This document shows, in pieces, positions 31,728 to 40,449 of a stretch of 64,000 nt of DNA. The number at the start of each line of letters is the position of its first letter. Position 1 is the stretch's first letter. The notes beneath the pieces are model-generated. The model was not told the origin of the DNA. It did not search any database and saw nothing but the letters and a program-made list of their open reading frames with translations. The position numbers were made by a program, and so were the translations under genes. This DNA comes from Phaeobacter sp. A36a-5a (GTDB lineage Bacteria > Pseudomonadota > Alphaproteobacteria > Rhodobacterales > Rhodobacteraceae): assembly GCF_037911135.1 (NCBI RefSeq), contig NZ_JBBLYU010000002.1, positions 1-64,000 of the forward strand, in the 5' to 3' direction.

Positions 31728-32717
31728 TTATGGCACTGCGACGGCGCCGCTTGTGAGAATGGGCTTGTTGTTTTTCAGATGCCGCGCCACCAACCGGCGT
31801 TGCTGTCTGCCACTGGGGACATGGCAGGCCGTGCGGCATGCGGCCTGCGGCGCAAGCAGCTCGGGAAACAGCAGGGTGACCTCTTCATAGGCCTCCGGCG
31901 TCAGCGCCTTCAGCGCTTCGGCACCGGTAAACAGGCTCTCGGTCGGGGCGCCCTCGGCAAAAATCACCTCATGCCTGTCGAACAACAGGTGGAAATACTC
32001 CACCGGCTCGCAGGTCTGCTCGATATCAATACCTGGCAGCTCGGTCAGCCGCACGGCGGCGACCAGCACATCGGCGTCGGCAAACATCCGTTCGCTGATC
32101 TTTGACGACACCAACATGCGATGCTGCCGAGACACCAGAAGATCGCGCATCGGCAGACCATGCCCCAGCGCCCCGGCGGTGATCCTGACCGGGCGCAGCT
32201 TGGGGTTGGCGCGCAGCGCATCCGCCGTCAGCGCGCGGCTCATCACCATACGCAGCGGCCGGTAGCTGCCATCAGCGACCAGCACGCGATCACCGGCGGT
32301 CAGGGAGTCGACAGCCACCCGACCCCGTTCGGTTTCGATCAGGGTGCCGCGGACAAAACAGGTGATCTCGGAATAATTCCAGCCCGTGGTGTGGCTCTGG
32401 TAACTGCCAAGCGTCGCACCAACGGTGAATTCAGAACCCGGGCCGGGGACAAAATACCAGCTGCCGCCGGTGTTGAAGAAATAGAAGGTCTCGACATGGG
32501 GGGTGCCGCCGGTGTCGGTGAAGGAGACGTCAATGGCGTAAGGCTCCCCTACAGATCCGCCGAAGGCGCCCCCGTTGATGCTGATGCTCTCGTTGCCGTC
32601 GGCACCGCCCTGATAGGCCCCGTCATCGTCATCCAGCGTCGCGGTATAGGATGTATTGTACTGGGCGTTGTAGCCAGCCGCGCTCCAATTGAAGGCTGTG
32701 ACAGTATATTGTGGCAT
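31728..32717 (-). CDS. Hint-domain (Hint_2) protein
   Basis: This 329-residue protein has an N-terminal beta-rich segment (residues 1-115, rich in Gly, Asp and Tyr) and a Hint module that starts at Cys in ITCFVRGTLIETERGRVAVD and runs through LTAGDRVLVADGSYRPLRMV, SRQHRMLVSS and VEYFHLLFDRHEVIFAEG. The Cys at the start and the S-x-x-H-R pattern fit self-processing Hint domains related to hedgehog and inteins. In this group of marine alphaproteobacteria such proteins are common and many are exported by type I systems, but no glycine-rich RTX repeat is seen here. Function unknown; splicing or cholesterol-type ligation is not implied. Confidence 0.85.
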   Translation of the reverse strand: MPQYTVTAFNWSAAGYNAQYNTSYTATLDDDDGAYQGGADGNESISINGGAFGGSVGEPYAIDVSFTDTGGTPHVETFYFFNTGGSWYFVPGPGSEFTVGATLGSYQSHTTGWNYSEITCFVRGTLIETERGRVAVDSLTAGDRVLVADGSYRPLRMVMSRALTADALRANPKLRPVRITAGALGHGLPMRDLLVSRQHRMLVSSKISERMFADADVLVAAVRLTELPGIDIEQTCEPVEYFHLLFDRHEVIFAEGAPTESLFTGAEALKALTPEAYEEVTLLFPELLAPQAACRTACHVPSGRQQRRLVARHLKNNKPILTSGAVAVP

Positions 32718-32918
32718 CTAGCTCTGCCCCTGCGATCCGCTATCGTCTTGCGACAGCGATTTGAACAGATGGCGCAGCCCTGTGGGATTGAGCTTGTACC
32801 GTATCGCCCCGGAGCCAAGCTCAGCCTCGGCCAACTGCCGCTCCGCCGCGTCCACCTCTGTGCCGCAGCGTGTTCTCAGATCTGAACAGAAGTCTTGGTT
32901 CTTGCGCGTCGCCATCAC
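32718..32918 (-). CDS. Small hypothetical protein directly upstream of the Hint gene
   Basis: A frame of 66 residues (64-65 from the second or third start) ends with TAG immediately before the ATG of the Hint gene, without a single base between them, which suggests translational coupling. The product is charged with no signal peptide (ATRKNQDFCSDLRTRCG, AAERQLAEAELGSGAIRYKL). No family is recognised. The upstream GAGCCGGGTGAG is a weak ribosome site. It could be a chance frame. Confidence 0.4.
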   Translation of the reverse strand: MMATRKNQDFCSDLRTRCGTEVDAAERQLAEAELGSGAIRYKLNPTGLRHLFKSLSQDDSGSQGQS

Positions 32919-33080
32919 TCACCCGGCTCACTCTTTAATCATGGTTACCAATTACTTTAGGCGAGTGTGGCGTTTCGCCAAACAGTTTTTGCGCGACTCC
33001 ACGCAGCGCCGCCGAAAAGGGGCCCGTAAATGCGCAGATCAGTGGCGATGTGATCGGTATCGCGGCGGCCGGCGCTGGCC

Positions 33081-33995
33081 TCAGCGCAGCGGCAGATGGC
33101 CCAGGTGGTCGTCGCCGCGTTCCCGCGCCAGTCTCATCTGTTTCTGCCGCTCGCGGAACCGGGCCTTGTCGGCCTCAGAGGTCTCATTGATACAGAGATG
33201 GCAGGACACCCCCTGTTCAAAGGCCGGATTGGATTTGTCCTCTGGCAGAATGGGCCTGCGGCAGCCGTTGCACAACTCATGCGGACCTTCCTGTAACCCG
33301 TGTCCGACGGACACCCGGCTGTCAAAGACGAAACATTCGCCGGTCCAGCTGCTGTCTTCCTGCGGCATCTCCTCAAGATAGCGCAGGATACCACCTTTCA
33401 GGTGATAGACATCCTCCACGCCCTGACCAATCAGGAAGTTGGTGGATTTCTCGCAGCGGATGCCACCGGTGCAGAACATCGCAACACGCTTGTTGTGGAA
33501 CCGGTCCTTGTTCTGTTCCCACCAGGCCGGAAATTCGCGGAAGCTCTCGGTCTTGGGGTCGATCGCGCCTTCGAAGGTACCGATGGCAACCTCGTAGTCA
33601 TTGCGGGTGTCGATCACAACCACATCGTCCGAGCGGATCAGATCGTTCCAGTCTTCCGGCTCCACGTAATGGCCGACGCGGGCACGCGGGTCGATGTCCG
33701 GCTGGCCCATAGTGACGATCTCTTTCTTCAGCCGCACCTTCATCTTGCCAAAGGGGGGCTTGTCGCTGGTGGCTTCCTTCCATTCAAGATCGCTGCAACC
33801 GGGCAGCGCCTTGATATGGGCCAGCACCGCATCAATCCCGGCGCGCGGGCCAGCGATGGTGCCGTTGATGCCTTCCTGCGCCAGCAGCAATGAGCCCCTG
33901 ACCCCCTGCGCCTCGCAAAGGGCCAGAAGCGCCGGTTTCAGAGCGGCGGGATCGTCGAAACGGGTGAAGTGGTAGAGAGCGGCAATCGTATACAT
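33081..33995 (-). CDS. trhO: tRNA uridine(34) hydroxylase TrhO (rhodanese-related)
   Basis: The 304-residue protein matches the TrhO/YceA family: AALYHFTRFDDP at the start, LLLAQEGINGTIAG, the rhodanese part VVVIDTRNDYEVAIGTFEGA, and the catalytic cysteine loop MFCTGGIRCEKSTNFL. A C-terminal Cys-rich region follows (CNGCRRPILPEDK, CHLCIN). It hydroxylates uridine 34 of certain tRNAs using molecular oxygen in the cytoplasm. It is transcribed away from pncA. Length is as expected. Confidence 0.93.
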   Translation of the reverse strand: MYTIAALYHFTRFDDPAALKPALLALCEAQGVRGSLLLAQEGINGTIAGPRAGIDAVLAHIKALPGCSDLEWKEATSDKPPFGKMKVRLKKEIVTMGQPDIDPRARVGHYVEPEDWNDLIRSDDVVVIDTRNDYEVAIGTFEGAIDPKTESFREFPAWWEQNKDRFHNKRVAMFCTGGIRCEKSTNFLIGQGVEDVYHLKGGILRYLEEMPQEDSSWTGECFVFDSRVSVGHGLQEGPHELCNGCRRPILPEDKSNPAFEQGVSCHLCINETSEADKARFRERQKQMRLARERGDDHLGHLPLR

Positions 33996-34116
33996 GGCGC
34001 CGCTCTACACCAAGCAGGCAAGGCGCTGCAAGGTCGTGGAATGCCGCATCGCCGCAGCTTTGTTGACGGGTGGGCGCAGGGGGCGTACCCCTGTCAGGCA
34101 AGACGTGGAGAACCCG

Positions 34117-34722
34117 ATGACCAAAGCCCTGATCGTGATTGATGTTCAGCTGGATTTCTGCCCCGGCGGTGCCCTGGCGGTGCCGGACGGGGATCAGGTC
34201 GTGGCGCCGATCAATGCGATGATGCCTGACTACGACGCAGTGCTGATGACACAGGACTGGCACCCGGCCAACCACAGTTCCTTTGCTTCGCAACACCGCG
34301 ACGCTGCCGCCTATGACAGCATCGACATGCCCTATGGCCCGCAGGTGCTCTGGCCCGATCACTGCGTGATCGACAGCGCCGGGGCGCAGTTCCACCCGGA
34401 TCTGGACCTGCGTGGCGACCTGATTCTGCGCAAGGGTTACCGCCGTCATATCGACAGCTATTCGGCGTTCTTTGAAAACGACCAGAGCACGCCCACCGGA
34501 TTGCACGGCTATCTGCAGGACCGCGGCATCCGCGATCTGACGCTGGTCGGGCTTGCCACCGATTTTTGTGTCGCATTTTCGGCACTGGATGCCGCCCGTT
34601 TGGGCTACGACGTGACAGTGGATTTGACAGCCTGCCGCGCGATTGATCTGGATGGCTCTCTGACAACCGCAGTGACGCATATGCAATCGGCAGGCGTGCG
34701 GCTGGTTGGTGCCTTTGGGTAA
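34117..34722 (+). CDS. pncA: Nicotinamidase
   Basis: This 201-residue isochorismatase-fold enzyme has catalytic Asp in LIVIDVQLDFCPGGALAV, the metal site DWHPANHSSFA, Lys in LRKGYRRHIDSYSAFF and the nucleophile Cys in VGLATDFCVAFSALDA. It converts nicotinamide to nicotinate for NAD salvage. ATG 34117 follows GTGGAG; the frame is open further upstream but those residues do not look like family sequence. pncB, for the next step, lies 2.4 kb downstream beyond a histidine kinase gene on the same strand. Confidence 0.95.
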   Translation: MTKALIVIDVQLDFCPGGALAVPDGDQVVAPINAMMPDYDAVLMTQDWHPANHSSFASQHRDAAAYDSIDMPYGPQVLWPDHCVIDSAGAQFHPDLDLRGDLILRKGYRRHIDSYSAFFENDQSTPTGLHGYLQDRGIRDLTLVGLATDFCVAFSALDAARLGYDVTVDLTACRAIDLDGSLTTAVTHMQSAGVRLVGAFG

Positions 34723-34780
34723 GTTATTAACGAATTGACGATATTCAGAGACTCGTCGTCATCAGGGACCTTGCAAAGAG

Positions 34781-37045
34781 ATGCCGCAGGCCGATGCGCC
34801 CGACACTGGGCCGCTAGAAACCTATAGCAGGCGATACAGCCAACGCGGGCTGCTCAACCGCTATGCGGATGGGCGGTGCCGGTATTTTGCGTTCCGCCAG
34901 CTGATCATGGCAGGGCTGTCGGCGCTGATCGGTCTGCTGATATCGCCAATGGCTGGTCTCTTGGTCTTTGTGGTCGCGTTTCTCGGCGACCTGGTTGATA
35001 CGCTCTACCTTATGCGGGCAGCGCCGATTGCGGATAATGCCCCCTATAAGCGCGTGCTGGCCATCAGCAGCCTCACCGCTGGGGTGCAGGCGGTTTCCCT
35101 CTCCTTTCTGGCCTGTTCACCATCGTATTTCATCCACGCGGAAAACCACCTGCATCAGGCCCATGCCACGCCGCTGTTCACCGTCGGTATCCTGGTCGGG
35201 GCCGCCATCAATGCCACGGTGATCCTGCCCTATCAGATCTCTGCCGGTATCGTGCGGCTGGTGGTCTATGCGCTGACACCTCTGGTCAGCATCGCGATTG
35301 AAACCCTTGCCGATCACAGCACTGCCGTGATCGAGGTGCAGTCCTTTCAATTCGCCGGTCTGGGCGTGCTCTATGTCAGCGTCTTCTTCTTCGTCAGCTT
35401 TATCGCGGGTCGCTACCACCGCAGCCGCAAAAACACGCTGGCGATGGCCCTGCAACATAAGCAGCTGGCCAAGATCAACGCCAAGCTACAGGCCCAGCAG
35501 CTGCAATCCCAACAGCTTGCTCTGGTGGCCGAGAATGCCAACGACAGCGTCTTCCTCATGGATCAGGAGGGGCGGATCACATGGGTCAATGAGGCGTTCA
35601 CCCGGATCACCGGCTACCGCTACGATGAGGCGATCGGCAGGATGCCGGGTGAGCTGCTGAACGATGAAGACACCGATATGGCGGTGGTCAAGGCACTGGA
35701 GAAGGGGCGCGCCACCGGCAAACCGTTTCGGCTTGAGATCTGCAATCGTCGCAAGGATGGTCAGCGTCTGTGGCTGGAGACCAATCAGGTGCCGATGCTG
35801 CGCGACGACGGGACGGTGGAGACCATCATTGCCGTCGAACGTGATATCACCGCCTCCAAACAATACGAACAGCAGCTGAAGGATGCCCGCATCGCCGCGG
35901 AGGAGGGCGCGCGGGTGAAATCCGAATTCCTCGCCACCATGAGCCATGAGATCCGCACCCCGATGAACGGGGTTATCGGCATGGCGCAGATGCTGGAACG
36001 GACCAATCTGGATGACGAGCAAAAGCTCTATGCCGATACGATCCTCGGCTCGGCCCGCACCCTTTTGTCGCTGATCAACGATGTGCTTGATCTCTCGAAG
36101 ATGGACGCGGGCGAGGTCATCCTGAGCGAGGTTGATTTTGATCTGCGCGCCTGTTTCCAGCAGACCTTGAAGCTGTTTGAACCGCAGGCGCAGGAGAAGG
36201 GCATCAGCCTTGATCTCGATATCGCGCCGGACGTGCCCCGGCTGATCAATGGCGACGATCGGCGCCTGCGCCAGGTCTTGCTGAATCTGGTCGGCAATGC
36301 GGTGAAATTCACCGAGACCGGCGGCGTTCGCGTCGCGGTGGCCACCACGCAGGCGGGCGACCGGCTGCGCCTGCGCTTCTCGGTCACCGATACAGGCATC
36401 GGCATCGCCAAGGACAAGCAGGATCAGATCTTTGAACGCTTCTCTCAGGCCGATGCGGCGATCACGCGGCGGTTTGGCGGCACCGGTCTTGGCCTCACCA
36501 TATCGCGCCTCCTGTGCGAGGCGATGGGCGGTGAGATCGACGTGACCTCTGACCTTGGCAAAGGGGCCTGTTTTTCCGTTCACCTGCGCATGCAGCCTGC
36601 CACCGGCTCCGCCCTGTCCGACACCGACGGTATCACCCCGCAGGAAGAAGGCTGTTTGCAGGGGATGCGTATCCTCGTCGCTGAGGACAACAGGATCAAC
36701 CGCCTCCTGGTTGAGAAATACCTTCAGGACGAACCGGTTATGCTGGAATTTGCCGTGGATGGCGCCGAGGCGGTCGAGAAAACGCCGGAGTTTGATCCCG
36801 ATGTCATTCTGATGGATATGTCGATGCCGGTGATGAACGGGCTGGAGGCCACCCGCATGATCCGCGAGATGGAGATCCGCCAGCCTGTCATTGCGGCACT
36901 GACGGCCAATGCCTTTGATTCCGATCGCGAGGCCTGCCTGTCCGCGGGCATGGATGATTTCCTCAGCAAGCCGATCAACCGCGATGACCTGCTTGCGGTT
37001 CTGTGCAAACACAGCCTTCCTCAGGGTCGTCGCGCAGCAGTCTGA
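34781..37045 (+). CDS. Membrane-bound hybrid sensor histidine kinase (PAS-HisKA-HATPase-REC)
   Basis: The 754-residue protein has about six membrane helices in residues 45-215 (LIMAGLSALIGLLISPMAGL, VLAISSLTAGVQAVSLSFLA, TVGILVGAAINATVILPY and others). Then comes a short coiled segment, a PAS domain at about 248-370 (SVFLMDQEGRITWVNEAFTR), and HisKA with phospho-acceptor His389 in FLATMSHEIRTPMNG. The ATPase domain (NLVGNAVKFTETGG, DTGIGIAKDKQ, GGTGLGLTISR) is followed by a receiver domain with Asp679 in ILMDMSMPVMNG and Lys in FLSKPINRDD. It lacks a phosphotransfer domain and DNA-binding output, so it needs a partner. Its place between pncA and pncB is notable; the signal is unknown. Confidence 0.93.
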   Translation: MPQADAPDTGPLETYSRRYSQRGLLNRYADGRCRYFAFRQLIMAGLSALIGLLISPMAGLLVFVVAFLGDLVDTLYLMRAAPIADNAPYKRVLAISSLTAGVQAVSLSFLACSPSYFIHAENHLHQAHATPLFTVGILVGAAINATVILPYQISAGIVRLVVYALTPLVSIAIETLADHSTAVIEVQSFQFAGLGVLYVSVFFFVSFIAGRYHRSRKNTLAMALQHKQLAKINAKLQAQQLQSQQLALVAENANDSVFLMDQEGRITWVNEAFTRITGYRYDEAIGRMPGELLNDEDTDMAVVKALEKGRATGKPFRLEICNRRKDGQRLWLETNQVPMLRDDGTVETIIAVERDITASKQYEQQLKDARIAAEEGARVKSEFLATMSHEIRTPMNGVIGMAQMLERTNLDDEQKLYADTILGSARTLLSLINDVLDLSKMDAGEVILSEVDFDLRACFQQTLKLFEPQAQEKGISLDLDIAPDVPRLINGDDRRLRQVLLNLVGNAVKFTETGGVRVAVATTQAGDRLRLRFSVTDTGIGIAKDKQDQIFERFSQADAAITRRFGGTGLGLTISRLLCEAMGGEIDVTSDLGKGACFSVHLRMQPATGSALSDTDGITPQEEGCLQGMRILVAEDNRINRLLVEKYLQDEPVMLEFAVDGAEAVEKTPEFDPDVILMDMSMPVMNGLEATRMIREMEIRQPVIAALTANAFDSDREACLSAGMDDFLSKPINRDDLLAVLCKHSLPQGRRAAV

Positions 37046-37097
37046 TTTCCTTTGCTCCTGGCTGCGGCCTGTTTTATCAACCATTGAAACACGATGG

Positions 37098-38399
37098 ATG
37101 AGGCCGCCTGTGGACATTGCAACCCGCGTCTATAACCACAAGTGGAAGATCGATCCGATCGTGCGCTCGCTGATCGACACCGATTTTTACAAACTGCTGA
37201 TGTGCCAGTCGGTGTATCGCAATCGCCGCGACACCAATGTCCGCTTCTCGCTGATCAACCGATCCAAACATATCCCGCTGGCCAATCTGATCGACGAAGG
37301 CGAGCTGCGCGAACAGCTCGACCACATCCGCTCGCTATCGCTGTCGCGTGGCGAAAGCACCTGGCTGCGCGGCAATACGTTCTACGGCAAGCGCCAGATG
37401 TTCCGCTCCGATTTCATGGAGTGGTTCGAGGGGTTGCGCCTGCCGCCCTATGAGCTGGAGCGCAAGGGCGACCAATACGAACTGACGTTTGAAGGCAAAT
37501 GGCCCGAGGTCATGCTCTGGGAAATCCCGGCCCTGTCGGTCCTTATGGAACTGCGCAGCCGCGCGGTGATCAACAGCATGGGCCGGTTTGAACTCCAGGT
37601 GCTCTATGCCCGCGCCATGACCCGGGTCTGGGAAAAGATTGAACAGCTGCGCGACATAGACGGCCTCAGCATCGCCGATTTCGGCACCCGCCGCCGTCAT
37701 GGGTTTCTCTGGCAGGACTGGTGCGTGCAGGCGATGATGGAGGGGCTGGGCGATAAATTCACCGGTACCTCGAACTGCCTGATTGCCATGCGCCGCGAGG
37801 TCGAGGCTATTGGCACCAACGCCCATGAGCTGCCGATGGTCTATTCCGCGCTGGCCGAAGATGATGCCGCACTTGCGCAGGCCCCCTATGATGTGCTGTC
37901 CGACTGGCATGACGAGCATGAAGGCAATCTGCGCATCATCCTGCCCGATACCTATGGCACCCGGGGTTTCCTGGATCGCGCGCCGGACTGGCTGGCGGGC
38001 TGGACCGGCATCCGTATCGACAGCGGCGATCCCGCAAGCGGCGCCGAAACCGCGATCCGCTGGTGGCAGGAGCGGGGCGAGGACCCGCAGGACAAACGGG
38101 TGATCTTCTCCGACGGGTTGGATGTTGCCAAGATCAAGGAACTGCATGCGCAGTTTTCAGGCCGTACCAAAGTGTCCTTTGGCTGGGGCACGCTGCTGAC
38201 CAATGACTTCCGCGGGCTGGTGCCGGATGACGGCCTCGCGCCGTTCTCCCTGGTGTGCAAGGCGGTGTCGGCCAATGGCCGCCCCACCGTCAAACTCTCC
38301 GACAACCCGGAAAAGGCGATGGGCCCGCAGGCTGAAATCGACCGTTACAAGCGGGTGTTTGGTGTCGGTGAACAGCAAAGCCAGGCGGTAATAGTCTAG
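37098..38399 (+). CDS. pncB: Nicotinate phosphoribosyltransferase
   Basis: This 433-residue enzyme has the PncB start RSLIDTDFYKLLMCQSVY, the region RHGFLWQDWCVQAMMEG, FTGTSNCLIAMRREVEAIGT and NAHELPMV, then WTGIRIDSGDPASGAETAI and TKVSFGWGTLLTNDFRG. It joins nicotinate with phosphoribosyl pyrophosphate, coupled to ATP hydrolysis, to give nicotinate mononucleotide. ATG 37098 is used; GTG 37110 (VDIATRVYNHKWK) also fits because GAGG precedes it. Together with pncA it completes nicotinamide-to-NAD salvage. Confidence 0.93.
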   Translation: MRPPVDIATRVYNHKWKIDPIVRSLIDTDFYKLLMCQSVYRNRRDTNVRFSLINRSKHIPLANLIDEGELREQLDHIRSLSLSRGESTWLRGNTFYGKRQMFRSDFMEWFEGLRLPPYELERKGDQYELTFEGKWPEVMLWEIPALSVLMELRSRAVINSMGRFELQVLYARAMTRVWEKIEQLRDIDGLSIADFGTRRRHGFLWQDWCVQAMMEGLGDKFTGTSNCLIAMRREVEAIGTNAHELPMVYSALAEDDAALAQAPYDVLSDWHDEHEGNLRIILPDTYGTRGFLDRAPDWLAGWTGIRIDSGDPASGAETAIRWWQERGEDPQDKRVIFSDGLDVAKIKELHAQFSGRTKVSFGWGTLLTNDFRGLVPDDGLAPFSLVCKAVSANGRPTVKLSDNPEKAMGPQAEIDRYKRVFGVGEQQSQAVIV

Positions 38400-38525
38400 A
38401 AATACTCCGCCCATCTGGGGGCGTTGGGCGCGGATTTCCCAATAAGTTGCGGCAATAGATCTGCCCCAATGTTTCGCACGCGAAACAATGGGTGAGTCCT
38501 GCTGACCTTGATCGCGGGCGTCGGC

Positions 38526-39983
38526 CTAGCCGTGATAGGCCGCAACCGTTTTCAGCTGCGAAAACCCGTAGAGCGCCTCAAAGCCTTTTTCGCGGCCATG
38601 GCCCGATTTGCCCACCCCGCCAAAGGGCAGCTCAACCCCGCCACCGGCGCCATAGTTGTTGAGGAAGACCTGACCCGCGCGCAGGCGCTTGGCCAGCCGC
38701 ATCTGGCGGGCGCCGTCGCGGGTCCAGATGCCCGCGACCAGCCCGTAGTCGGTGCTGTTGGCAATCCGGACCGCCTCTGCCTCATCCTCAAATGGGATCA
38801 GCACCTGCACCGGACCGAATACCTCGTCCTGCGCCAGCGGATGATCCGCCGCAACATCTGCAAACAGGGTTGGGCGCACATAGGCGCCTTTTTCGCTGGC
38901 CGCCTCACTCAGCACACCCTGCGCCGCAATCGTGAGGTCGGCGCCCTGCGCCAGATAACCCTCGACGATCTCTTTCTGCCGGGCGGAAATCAGCGGTCCC
39001 AGACGCAGGTCGGACAGGGCCGGCCCCACGGTCAGCCGGCTGTAGGCCTCGGCCATGGCGGCGCGCACCTGATCATAGACGCCCCGTTGCACCAGAATGC
39101 GCGAAGCGGCGGAACAGGTCTGGCCTGCGTTCTGGATCCCTGCGTTTACCAGAAACGGCAGGGCGGCCTCCAGATCGGCATCGTCAAACACCAGCTGCGG
39201 AGACTTCCCGCCCAGTTCCAGCGTGACCGGCACCACATTGGCCCCTGCCGCCTGTTGCACCAGCGCGCCGGTTCTGACCGACCCGGTAAAGGAGATATGA
39301 TCAACACCCGGATGCCCCGCCAGCGCCGCGCCAGCCTCGGCGCCGATGCCCGGAACCACGTTCAGCGCGCCTGCGGGCAGCCCGGCCTCCACCGCGATAT
39401 GGGCAAAGGCGAGCGCGGTCAGGCAGGCTTCCTCGGCGGGTTTCAGGACGCAGGCATTGCCCATTGCCAGCGCGGCACCGACAGAACGGCCGATGATCTG
39501 CATCGGGTAGTTCCAGGGTACGATATGACCGGTGACCCCATGGGGTTCGCGCAGGGTGTAGACGGTATAACCGGCCTGATAGGGGATGGTCTCGCCATGC
39601 AGTTTGTCCGCCGCGCCGCCGTAGAATTCCAGATACCGCGCCAGCGCCACCGCATCCGCCCGCGCCTGTGTCAGCGGCTTGCCGACGTCCAGTGCCTCCA
39701 GCTGGGCGAGGGTCTCGCAGCGCTCCAGCACCATCTGGCCCATCCGGGTCAGAAGCCGCCCGCGTTCGGTGGCGGTCATCTCTCCCCAAACACCATTCAG
39801 AGCGGTGCGGGCAGCGGCAACCGCGGCGTCAATGTCGTGGGAGTCACCACGGGCAATCTGGCAGAGGATATTGCCATCAGACGGGTTCGTGAGGGGAAGC
39901 GTTTCGCCCCCAGCAGGGGCCTGCCAGCTGCCACCGATCAGGCAGAGTGCGGGATCAAACCAAAGCGGCGCTGCGTCAGTCAT
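38526..39983 (-). CDS. Aldehyde dehydrogenase (aminobutyraldehyde/betaine aldehyde type)
   Basis: This 485-residue ALDH has PWNYPMQIIGRSVGAALAMG, the general base in TLELGGKSPQLVFDDAD, the catalytic Cys in NAGQTCSAASRILVQ, and the C-terminal FGGVGKSGHGREKGFEALYG. The last motif is typical of betaine-aldehyde and gamma-aminobutyraldehyde dehydrogenases, but the substrate is not certain. ATG 39983 follows a GGAG site and overlaps the preceding GNAT gene by eight bases. It is the last gene of the minus-strand ABC transporter operon. Confidence 0.88.
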   Translation of the reverse strand: MTDAAPLWFDPALCLIGGSWQAPAGGETLPLTNPSDGNILCQIARGDSHDIDAAVAAARTALNGVWGEMTATERGRLLTRMGQMVLERCETLAQLEALDVGKPLTQARADAVALARYLEFYGGAADKLHGETIPYQAGYTVYTLREPHGVTGHIVPWNYPMQIIGRSVGAALAMGNACVLKPAEEACLTALAFAHIAVEAGLPAGALNVVPGIGAEAGAALAGHPGVDHISFTGSVRTGALVQQAAGANVVPVTLELGGKSPQLVFDDADLEAALPFLVNAGIQNAGQTCSAASRILVQRGVYDQVRAAMAEAYSRLTVGPALSDLRLGPLISARQKEIVEGYLAQGADLTIAAQGVLSEAASEKGAYVRPTLFADVAADHPLAQDEVFGPVQVLIPFEDEAEAVRIANSTDYGLVAGIWTRDGARQMRLAKRLRAGQVFLNNYGAGGGVELPFGGVGKSGHGREKGFEALYGFSQLKTVAAYHG

Positions 39984-40449
39984 TCTGGGCTCCTGCGATG
40001 TGGAAACTGTAACTCTTGATCTGATTCTCGGTAAAAGGCGCGCCTTCACGCAGCTGCTCGACCCCCTTCACGGCGCTGAGACAGGTGCCCCAGAACGCCA
40101 CTGCATTGGGCGAGCCTGCGGAAATGCCCATTCGCCAATACCCCGGAAATTCGGCAAAGATCAGGCTGGCCGCGGCATGGCCGTACCCCTGCCTGCGATA
40201 GGCTGGATCAATGGCAAATTCCGACAGTTCACGGCGATCATCGGGCAGGTTGAGCACGATGGCAAACCCGATGCGGTCCTGCTCTTGGCGGATCCAGAAC
40301 GCCGTCACATCCTTGCGGTGCAGCATCTGGCCTGCGCGCTCACTGGGGTCGATCCGCAGGTCCGGGGCAATTTCGGAGTAGTAGCGGGTCAGCGCCGCTG
40401 CCAGCCGCGCCCGTTCGCGCGGCAGGATCAAGGTCAGTCTAAAGCTCAT
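39976..40449 (-). CDS. GNAT-family N-acetyltransferase
   Basis: The 157-residue protein has the acetyl-CoA binding pattern LSEFAIDPAYRRQGYGHAAA (R-x-x-G-x-G/A) and a beta-alpha fold of the usual length. The acceptor is unknown. It overlaps by four bases with the ABC ATPase gene upstream and by eight with the aldehyde dehydrogenase gene downstream, so it is firmly part of that operon. Given a divergent AcuC-like deacetylase gene nearby, an amine or polyamine acceptor is plausible. Confidence 0.82.
   Translation of the reverse strand: MSFRLTLILPRERARLAAALTRYYSEIAPDLRIDPSERAGQMLHRKDVTAFWIRQEQDRIGFAIVLNLPDDRRELSEFAIDPAYRRQGYGHAAASLIFAEFPGYWRMGISAGSPNAVAFWGTCLSAVKGVEQLREGAPFTENQIKSYSFHIAGAQND

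Noticed and set aside
34723-34780. Possible promoter for the hybrid kinase
   Set aside because: The 58-base gap is AT-rich, but no pair of -35/-10 boxes with acceptable spacing was found.
38508-40019. Long plus-strand open frame opposite the aldehyde dehydrogenase
   Set aside because: It mirrors a well-supported ALDH gene in GC-rich DNA, has a Gln/Arg/His-rich composition and no family features.
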